A stretch of 64,000 nucleotides of DNA from Otis tarda (lineage: Eukaryota > Chordata > Aves > Otidiformes > Otididae). Positions 10,067-20,400 of the stretch are shown one piece after another. Both the position numbers and the translations under genes were made by a program. The notes under the pieces were generated by a model, which was given only the letters and a program-made list of their open reading frames with translations, had not been told where the DNA came from and did not search any database. Location of the stretch: assembly GCA_026413225.1 (NCBI GenBank), contig CM048576.1:132501-196500 (forward strand), in the 5' to 3' direction. Every line of letters begins with the position of its first letter. Position 1 is the first letter of the stretch.

Positions 10067-10284
10067 TGCGTGCTGCAGAGCCATGCTGCGCACGTGTTGG
10101 GGCGCACACACGTGCACGGTCCCCGCCTGTGCGCACGGGCTGTGCTCAAAGCCCAGTCCGGCCAGATTCCCCCCAAACGCTGCGGGGCACTTCTTCTCTC
10201 CTCCCCGGGAGAAGTGCGACCGGAGCTGGGTGAGTGGGTCGGTGCAGTGGCACCTTTACTGGGCTGCCACTGGCTTACTGTTTG

Positions 10285-11040
10285 CTTCCTATGAGGATAC
10301 TACTTGGATACTGCTATGATATCACCTGGATACTACTAGGACAGTACTGGGACAGTATTAGGATATGACTCAGATACTACTGGAATACCACTGTGATGGT
10401 AGCGGGATACTACTGGGATACTCTCAGTAACCTTGTGGGAGAATAGTGAGATACTACCAAGACACAGCTGACATATTCTCCAGATACTCCAAAAGATACT
10501 CTCAGTACTATTGCACTACTACTACAAACAGAGGGCTGTTACTGAGGTGCTGCTAGGTGTTGATGTACTCCTTGGGTACTACCAGGATATTATCAGAACG
10601 CCGCTACAGGGCTCTCAGGGCCATACTCATTTTTCAGTAGGACACTGGTAGGCTACTAGTAGGATACTTCCGAGGTACTACAAGGGCACTAGAAGCAATC
10701 GTAGTAAGATACTGCTGGGATACTCTCACGATGACGCTCAGACTTTTGGGATACTGTTGGTGCATTGCCGATACTAGTAAGATACTTCCACATCACTACT
10801 GAGACAGTGGTATAGTGTAAGGATACCACTAAGATACTGCTCGTTCTCTAAGACGGTCACATTGCGATGCTTTTTATAGACCTTCCTGCCACTAGCCACA
10901 CTTTGTTGACACTATCAATTGCTACAAATGTAGTGCCAGGGTATCAGCATATTTCTGTAGCGCTGCCAAGACGCATTGAAGACAGTCCTGATGCTCTTGG
11001 GATACTACGAGGGTGCTACTGGGATACTATTGGTTGTGGC
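10285..11040. repeat. Degenerate GGATACTACT-type repeat in FEZ1 5' intron
   Basis: Variants of 'gggatactactgggatac' recur every 10-25 bp, diverging towards the right. It is an old minisatellite filling the rest of the intron up to coding exon 1. Confidence 0.75.
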
Positions 11041-11141
11041 AGTGGGGTTTCAGCCTTCGCGGTGGCAGCGAAGGGAATGGGAACCCCCGGTGTTGTAACC
11101 TAGGAGTAGCCTGGTGCCTGATGGTCCCCCTCTCCCCTCAG

Positions 11142-11433
11142 CTAAGGCGTTGAGGAGGATGGAAGCGCCCTTAGTAAGCTTGGAGGAGGAGTTTGAGGAG
11201 GGGCCCGGCGATGATGGGGGGACCCCATGCCGCGCAGCAGACCCAGCGCTGGCCGAGCTGGAGAGCTTCTCGGCCGAGATGATGAGCTTCAAGTCAATGG
11301 AGGACCTGGTGCAGGAGTTCGATGAGAAGCTCACCGTCTGCTTCCGCAACTACGACGCAGCCACCGAGGGGCTGGCCCCTGTGCGAGGGCAGCTCCAGGC
11401 GCAGGAGGAGGAAGAGCGGCTCCAGGATGAGGA
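11142..11433 (+). CDS. FEZ1: FEZ1 coding exon 1 (start codon)
   Basis: The acceptor ctcccctcag precedes 17 nt of 5'UTR and the ATG at 11159. This ATG starts MEAPLVSL, the conserved FEZ1 N terminus. Coding 275 nt ends ..LQDE plus GA, donor gtgagt. It carries the conserved block SFKSMEDLVQEFDEKLTVCF. Confidence 0.95.
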
Positions 11434-14400
11434 GTGAGTATGGCCCCCCGCCCCTACACCTACTTCTGGGGGCATGTCCCTCCTGACACGCCTGTTAAAC
11501 CCAGCCCACTCTGGTACAGACCGGCTCCCTGCCTTGTGGCATGGTCAGGCAACGCAGCAAAGTAGTGATGTAGTAACCTGTGAGTAAGCTCCCTCGTGGC
11601 CTGCATGCCTCCTTGCACTTCTCTGACTAGCATTGTGGAGGGAGTAGAGCTGTAGTATCCTGTGAGATCCCTCAAGATCTGTGTGCAGCTCAGCCCCATG
11701 CATTGCGACGTAGTCATACAGCAGTGTGTAGGATCAGTCATACAGCTGTGTAGGATCTTTGGAGTAGACCTACATACTCCCTCGCTTGATCAGGAGGTGC
11801 CCCCCCGCACTCCATGGCATGCAGACCAGCCTGCTCCGTTGCAGTGTGTTCACACATCAGAGTAGGAGTGTAGTATCCTGTGAGTAATGCCCCTCTGGGG
11901 CCTGTTACACACTCCTTGCATGCTCGCATGATCTCCACCATGTGCAGATTGGTCCCTTGCGTGATGACGTGACCACACGGCACCTTAGAGTGGTTGTGGA
12001 GCATCCTTAAAGTGGCCATGGAGCATCATTGGAGTAGCTGTGGAACATCCTTGGAGTAGTTGTGGAGCATCCTTGGAGTAGGTGTGGAGCATCCTACGAG
12101 GAGGCACAGTGGGGTGCCCCATGTCGCAGTCCAAGGGATCACGACAGGCTCAGTGTATGCGAGAAGAGCCCCGGGGTGGGGGTGAGTGTAGACCCCGCGT
12201 AAGGTGTGAGTAGGCTAGCCTCCTGCTTGCAAAGTGCAAGCTCTGTGCCAAGGCAGGGCAGCGAGTCTGGGGCAAAATCCTCCCAGTTCCACCCATTTGG
12301 CCAAAAATGTAGTGGCATTTGTGTTAAAATCTAAATTTTCACTAAAAAAAAAAAACCTTTTCTTTTACTGCAAAATGCCATTTTTTTCCAAATGAGTATT
12401 TTTTTCAGCTGTGTTTACCCATTAACGTCTTTCTGAGGCATTGCCTGTCACACCAGGCCCTGCTGAAGAGTCTCTCCAGGCTGCAATTCCTAAAATTAAT
12501 TTTTCACTCTGCAAAGTGGTTATTTTCAACCCAAAAGCCCCCAGATCTGTTTGTTTTGTTGTGGTTTTTTTTTCACCAAAACCCACTGAGGCCAAATTGG
12601 CTGAATTGATGGTTTTTCAGAGAAAAATGCGTTTTGTCTCAGTGCCAGGAGCGCCGCGCTGTCGCCGGCAGCCGGCTCACAGAGCTGTTTTGTACTGCTT
12701 ATTGTGCCTTTTTGGGTCAGTTTGGGCAAAACAGGACTTTTTTTTTCTTTTTTTTTTTTTTTTTCTTCCTTTCTCTTGAATGAACCCTGTGTACATGGGT
12801 GGGGGATGGGCTGAGGTCTTAAAGGCGCTGTATTTCCCTAATTATTAACCAGTTCTTGCCATGATTAACTGAGAAATCTGCTCCTGCTTGCCTGACTGTG
12901 CAGGGTGTTGGCCCTTTAAGAGCGGGGGAAAAAAGCAAATTTGGGGTGAGAGTAATTTTTTCCTTATTTGCTGTGTTTTTCTTAAAAATAGGAATACAGG
13001 GGGTTTTGGCATGCGCATTTTTCTGTGTTAATGTGTGAAATATGTACTGTAGGGAGGAATTAAGATCAGGTGAAGAGGGAGATGAGGTAAATACCCAAAA
13101 TTAGCATTTTGAGGACTGGGGAGGGGCAGGTGGTTTTGGGGTGATTCAGGGGGAATCAGGGCGTGCATGGACGAGGCACCCTGCCGGACTCAAACCGCCA
13201 GCTGTGTTGGGAAAATGGGTGGTTTTGCCTTAACTGGCAATCTCTAATCTCTTTTTGTGTCTTTTTCCCCATTTCTGACCTTTTTCCCAACGTCGCCACT
13301 TTTCTCCTCTTTTCTCCCCTTTCCCTCTTTTTCCTTTTTTCCCCTCTTTTTTCCCCTTTTTCCTCTTTTCCCCTTTTTCCTCTTTTCCCTCCCTTTCCCC
13401 TTTTTTCCCCTGTTTTTCCCTCCTTTTCCCCTTTTCCCCTCTTCCCTCCTTTTTTCGCGTTTTTCTCCTTTCCCTCCTTTTTACCTCTTTCCCTCCCTTT
13501 TCCCTCCTTTTTACCCTTTTTTCCCTTTTTTCCATTATTTTCACTTTTTCCCTTTCCCTCCCCTTTCCCCTTTCCTCTCCTTTCCCCCCGCTTTCTTTCC
13601 TTCACCCCCTTTTTCCTCCTTTTTCCCCTTTTTCCCCACTTTTTCCATTTTTTTCACAGTTTCCCCCTTTCCTCTCCTTCCGCCCCTTTTTTCCCTTTTC
13701 CCCCCTTTTCCTCATTTTTCCCCCCATTTTTTTCCGCTTTTCTCTCTCCCCTCATCACATTTTTTGGGGTGAAAATGGGCAAAATTGGTCCAGCCCTGCG
13801 GGAGAGAGTCGGGCACCCCTAATAGTGGCGCAGAGGATGGGGACTGGGGAGGTTCGGGGCAGTTTGGGGTGTTTTGGTACACTTGAGGCAGCTTTGGGAT
13901 GTTTTGGGGCAATTTTGGTGTTCTTTCCAGGTGTTTCAGGGCTGGGTTTTGAGGCAGCATTTCAGGGGATTTGGGGAGGTTTTGCGGGGTTCATAGCACT
14001 TTTTTGGAGGGGTTTCAGGGCATTTTGGGGGGATATTTCAGAGCAACACTTTTTGATGTTCCAGAGCCGTACTTCGGGGTGTTTCAGGGCAATTTTGGGG
14101 TATTTCAGGCCTGTTTCAAGACAAAAATTTGAGGTGTTTCTGGGTGCCATTTTGGAGTGCTGCAACTGCATTTTGGGGCATTTCAGCATATTCCAGAGCA
14201 GATTTTTGGGGCATTTTGAAGCATTTGGGGGCAGTGTTTCAGGACAGGATTTTAAGGTGATTCTGAGTGTTCAAGGGGGACATTTTGGGATATTTTGGGA
14301 CAGGATATTTCAGGGGATTTTTGTGGTTTGCAGCGTTGCAGGGTGGCATTTTGGAGCGTTGTGGTTTTTGGGGGTATTTTGGTGTGTTTCAGGATGGCAT

Positions 14401-17400
14401 TTTGAGGCATTTCAGGGCATTTTGGAGCTTTGGGACCTTTAGGGGCATTTTTACAGTGCTTCAGAAGAACATTGTGGAGTGCTCAAAGGCAGCAGTTTGA
14501 GGTGTTTTGGGGCCTTTCAGAGAGTCTTGGGGCTTTGAGGCATTTTGGGGCATTCAGGACGGCATTTTGGGGTGGTTTGGGGGCTTTGAGGACATTTCAA
14601 GATTTTTGGGGCATTTTATGTTTTGGGGTGGCATTTTAAGGCATTTTCAGGGTGGCCTTTTGGGGCGTCTGGGGACATCGCAGTAGCACTTTTGGGGATA
14701 TTTTGGTGGTGATGTTTGGGGGCATCTCAAGTGCTGGGTCAGTTTTCGGGGTACTTTGAGATATTTCAGGGCAGTATTTTGTGATGATATTTTGAGAACC
14801 TGTGGGGTCTTCTAATGCAGTATCTGGGGCCTCCTAGGGTAGCATTTGGGGTGTTTTGGGATGTTTGAAGCATCTCTGAGGTGTTTGGGGATTTTTAGGG
14901 GAAGGCATTTCAGGGTGTTCCGGGGCTGCATTTTGGGATGTTTTGAGGCATTTTGGTATACTGCTTTGGGACGACTTTCTGGGAGATGACATTTTGCGAT
15001 GGTTGCTCACCACCCACCTCCCCGCAGGGTGTGGGATGCTCTTACCGATGGCTTCGCCCCCCGGGGCTCCCCCAGGCCCTGGCTACTCCCCGAGGCTGAG
15101 GCCCCTGATGGCACCGACCCCCAGGTACGACTGTGACCCCTGCCTTGGCTCCCCAAAACCCCCTGTTCAGTCTACCCCAAGACTCAGCGACAATCAGAGC
15201 AAACTACCCCAAAATGGTATTTTTGGGGTGCTGCAGCACCAATGCAGCAGCTGTCTACGTTGTAGGGTCAAATTACCCTGAAACCGGCAAGGTGGAGTGT
15301 TTGGTTTGGCAATTACATCTTTGCCAATTTGCCCCTGAAGCCAGGGGTGAGGTGAGGTATTATTGGGGCAGAAAATAGTATTTTCTTCTTTGTAGTGAGT
15401 TCATGCTGTGAATAGCTGTGTTTGGGGTTGTGGGAGGGCTGCAAAGATGACCCAAAATCCACTAAATTTAACCCATTTGGATGTTACACAACCTGTTGCT
15501 AACGGAGGAAGAGAAGATAAATTTGTTGGGGAAATAGACTGTGAAAGGTGGAAAAAAAGAAGATGCTTCCCTGTCCAACGTCTCCATCCAGCGTCTCTGT
15601 CCATCACCTCCCCATCCAGTGTTCCCCTCTGACATCTCCCTATCTAATGTCTCTGTCCAGTGTCTCCATCTGACCTCTTCCCGTTCAGCGTCACTGTCCA
15701 TCATCTCCCCATCCAACATCCCCATCATCTCCATCCAGCATCTCCAACACCTCCCCATCTAATGTCGCTATCCAATGTATTTGCTTCAAACATCTTTCCA
15801 TTTGGCATCTCCATCCAACATCTCTATCCAACGTTACTGTACATCTCCCTGCCCAACGTCCCAGTTTTACATCTCCATCCAACAGCTCTCCGTCCAGTGT
15901 CTTCCTGTCCAACATCTCTATCCATCTCCTTGCAACACCTCCCCATCCAACACTTCCCTGTCCATCATCTTCATCTTCGACGTCTCCAGCATCTCCATCC
16001 AGCGTTCCTGCACAAAGTCCCCATCCAAAGTCCTGTCCAACATCCCTGTCCAACATCTCTCCAGCCATCTCCATCTGTCTCTATCCAGTGTTGTTGTCCA
16101 GCGTCCTTCTGTCTGACATCTTCATCCAACATCTCCATTCAATGACTTCATCCAACATCTCCCCATGCAACATCTCCATCTATCTCTATCCAGTGTCTCT
16201 GTCCAACGTAGAATCATAGAATGGGTTGGGTTGGAAGAGACCTTTAAAGGTCATCCAGTCCAACCCCCCTGCAAGGAGCAGGGACATCTCCAACCAGATC
16301 AGGTTGCTCAGAGCCCCGGCCAACCTGGCCTTGAACCTTTCCAGGGATGGGGCATCCACCGCCTCTCTGGGCAACCTGTTCCAATGTTCTACAATGCTCA
16401 GAGCATAAAACATCCTTCCCTCCAATGTCTCTATCCATCTCTATCCGCTGTCCTTGTCCAACATCCTTCCATCCGGCGTTTCCATCCGGCGTCTCCATCC
16501 AACGCCCTCATCCAGCATCTCCCCATCCAATGTCTCCATCCATCTCTGTCCAGTGTCTCTGTCCAACTTCGATCTGGTGTCTCCATCCAACATCCCCATC
16601 CAACATATCCTCATCCAGCGTCTCCATCCGTCTCTATCCAGTGTCACCATCTAACATCCTTCCATCTGATGTTTCCATCTGACATCCCTGTCCAACATCT
16701 CCATCCAATGCCCTCGTCTAACATCTTCCTGTCCAACATCTCCATCTGTCCTTGTTCAGCATCCTTCCATCCAGTGTCTCCATCCAGCATCTCAATCCGA
16801 TGCCCTTATCCAGCATCTCCTCATCCAACATCTCCCCATCCAACGTCCCCATCCAATGTCTCCATCCATGTCTCCATCCAGTGTTCCCATGCAAATCCCC
16901 TCATGGATCGTGTCCCCCTGAGCTGTGGTTCCCTGGTGGTTCTCCCACCAGTGCCAGGTCCAGGGCTGTGTCTGTGTCCGCGCTGGCGCCATGCCTGGGC
17001 CGGGCTGGGCCTGTGGTGCCACCAAGGCCGCCCAGCCTGTGTCTCCTGCAGCTCTGCGAGAAGGAGGAGGAGGAGCTCACTGAGAGGAGTGAGCAAGACT
17101 CGGGCATCAACGAGGAGCCGCTGCTGACAGCTGAGCAGGTACCGCTGGCACCCGAACACCCGCATTCTCCCCCAAAAGCCAGGTTTTAGCCCTTCTGCCA
17201 GCATGACCTCAGCCCACCAACGTGCAGAAAGTGCAAAAAAAGGCCAAGTGCCCTCGCCTTGGGATGCAGGGTGCGGGATGCCGGTGCAGGCAGAGGACAG
17301 GGGGAGCAGGTTGCAGGTGAGGGTGCAGAGCACGGGTGCAAGAGGTGGAGGAGACCGATGCCCTGCAGGTCATCGAGGAGCTGGAGGAGCTGATGCAGAG

Positions 17401-17431
17401 TTCGCCCGACCCCGAGGCCGACCCTGAGGGT

Positions 17432-17462
<31 letters not shown>

Positions 17463-20400
17463 AAGAGGAGGAGGAAGCTGAGGCCGATGCTGAAGGCAGC
17501 GGTAGCAGCACAGAGCCCATCCTTCTGCGTGAGCTGCGTGCTTTCTCCCCTGCCTTCAACAACAACACTTCCCACGAAGGTACGGGCAGCAAAACCTTGG
17601 CCAGTCACTTTTTGGGGGTAATTCCAACCAAATCGGACAATTGAGTCTCTCCAGGCTTCAGGGCTGGCTTTGTTTGCACGCGGTTTGGCCAGGAGGGACC
17701 TCGCGGTGAAAAAACAAAGGCCACGGGGATCTTGCTTTTAGTGTGGCTCTAAAACACCTCTGAGGTTTTGCCAGCGGCGCCGTGTGTTTTGCGAAACACG
17801 CCGCACTGAACGCATTTTTGCCAAGTGGCGTTGCGCCTTCCCTGAAGCACTCCGGCGTTTTGCAAAAGGCAATCGCATCATTGCATCAAGTGTTTCACTC
17901 ATGCACTTTGCATTTCACCAATTGCTCCAGGCATGTCACTAATTATATCAGGTATTTTACTAATTACAGCAGGAATTACGCTAATTTCACTATGCATTGC
18001 ACTTACTGCACCGGGCATTTAATTTATTGCATCAGGCATTGCCCCGATTGCAGCGGGCGTTTTATTACCGCTCTGTGCGTTGCACTTACACGTGCGTTCA
18101 CATACCGCACCGCACGTCTCACCTGCTGCGCGGGGCAGTGCACCGCTTGTGCCGAGCATTGCACTCACTGTGCTGGCGGCCCGCCGGCTGCCCCGCGCGT
18201 CTCCGTCATTGCCGTGCGTGTCTGGAGCGGTGCGGTGCATCTCCCTGCGGGTGCGTGTCTGTCTCTTAACCGCGCCACCCGGGCGACAGGGCTGGGGCGG
18301 CTGTCGGCGCGGGAGCTGGCAGTGGCGGTGGGGCGCGCGGAGGCGGCGAGCCGGGCGCTGTCGGCAGAGCTAGTGGCCCAGTTGGCGCGGCGGGACGAGC
18401 TGGCGTTCGAGAAGGAGGTGAAGACGGCGTTCATCGGGGCGCTGCTAGCAGTGCAGGGGGAGCAGCGGGAGCAGCGGGAGGCTGCCCGTCGTCGCCGACG
18501 CGACAGGGTCCTGAGCCTGCAAGGCGGGCGTCCCGAGCGTGGGGACCACGTGCCCTGGAAGGTGGGGAACACCACGGGGGACATTGAGGGGGACAGGGGA
18601 AGATGGGACGGGGGGCAAGGGGATGAGGGGAGATGGGACAGGGATGTGGGGATGGGATGAGGCAGAGGGACCTGGGGGTAAGGGATGGGGACGGGGGACA
18701 GGGGACTGGGGACAGGGACATGGGACAGGAGAGGGGTGACAGGGGATAGGGCAGAGGGACATGGGACGGGGGTGGACATTGGGGCAGGGGGATGAGGGTT
18801 TTGGGAAGCCATGGGACAGGGGAGGGGTGACAGGAGATGGGGCAGAGGGGCATGGGACAGGAGTGGGACAGGGCAGGAGGATGAGAGTTTTGGGATGGGA
18901 GGATGCAGGGACAGGGGGACATGGGACAGGAGAATGCAGGGATGGGATGGCGCAGAGGGTCATGGAACAGGGAGGGTACAGAGGGCAGGAGGATGAGGGG
19001 ACGGGGATGTGGGAACAGGACAGAGGGATGGTGGCAGGGCATGAGGTAGAGGGACGGGGGATGGGGCAGGGGGACACGGGATGGGGGCTGCGGGGACAGG
19101 AGAGGTGCTGAGACATGGGGACAGGAGAACAGGGGGGATGTGGGACAGGGGAAGCAGGGAGACATTGGTGCTGAGGGAGGTGCCACGGGCGACATCCGCG
19201 TCCTCCGAGGGAGGTGATAGGGTGACGCATCTGTGTCCCCAGCGCTTCAGCATGGAGGGCATCTCCAGCATCCTGCACTCCGGCCTGCGCCAGACCTTCG
19301 GCACCGCCACCAATGAGAAGCAGGTCCCCTTTTCCCCTTTTTCCCCCCAAAATGGTCCAAATCTGTCCTCTTTCACCCTCCAACTCCATTTCCCTGCATC
19401 CCCCAAACTCCTTTAAAAATATTTTTTAAGTTGACAACCTCGCTCCGTCCCCTACACCCAACTCGTCCAATTTTCACCCCAGAACATCTTCCCTATACAG
19501 GGCATTTGGGTGGATTTTGCAGCATGCGATTAATTCCACACTCCCCCCAAAATACCTGCCAGTTAAATAATATCGCAGGACAATTGCAGAGATATTCTGC
19601 TTTTGCATCAGTTTGAGGTGATTTGTGGTGATGTGGTAAAAAAAAATAGGCAGTTTTGTGCCATTTGTGTGGGTTTTGGGGGTGTTTTTTTTTTCTTTTT
19701 TTAGTACCTGAACACGGTGATTCCCTATGAGAAGAAGGGGTCGCCGCCCTCCGTCGAGGACCTGCAGATGCTCACCAACAGTGAGTACTGGTTCACGCTG
19801 CCGTTTTTGGGCAGAATCCTTTGTTTTGCACTGCTTTGGTGTGGTGGATTTGGGGGTTGTAAACGTGCTTTTTGCATTTTTTTTTAATCCGGGCAATTTT
19901 GAGGTGCGACAATCCGTGTTGCGTCTTTGCAATGAAGCCCATTTTGGGGGGGGGGCGGGGAAGACCCGTTTTCTATCACTGCAATGCAGCTGAATTGCAG
20001 CAACACTCCCCTCCTATTTTTGCACCCTACACCAGAGTCAATCTGGGGATAAACCACTCATTTTTTGTTGCGTAGCAGCTGTTTGGGGGTGAAAGCATGC
20101 AGCTTGGATGCTCTCAGGCCTGGTGCATTGTGGGAAATTCTGGCAGTGTCTCCGTGGTGACTGCGGGGCTGGTTTTTGGGGGGGGAAGGGACATTTTGAT
20201 GATGGCAGGGCTGGGCTCACAGCTCTGTTCCCCCTGGCAGTCCTGTTTGCCATGAAGGAGGGGAACGAGAAGGTGCCCACACTGCTCACGGACTACATCC
20301 TCAAAGGTATCGCCTCGCTGCGTGCGTTCCCCTGTGCACCCTGCGTGCATCCGTTGTGCAGCTCCCGTGCAGCCCTTGTGCCTCTGTGCAGCCGCTGTGC

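Noticed and set aside
8823..10136. 437-codon minus-strand frame with Cys-Ala-Arg-Val repeats
   Set aside because: It is a read-through of the CCCTTGCA minisatellite; other frames on both strands are equally open and there is no initiation or splice context.
13156..13605. 149-codon Lys/Glu/Arg-rich minus-strand frame
   Set aside because: It is the purine strand of the C/T tract; composition alone explains it.
15660..17127. Ser/His/Pro-rich plus-strand frames in FEZ1 intron 2
   Set aside because: Translations of the CATCTCC minisatellite; real exon 3 uses a different frame at 17052-17138.
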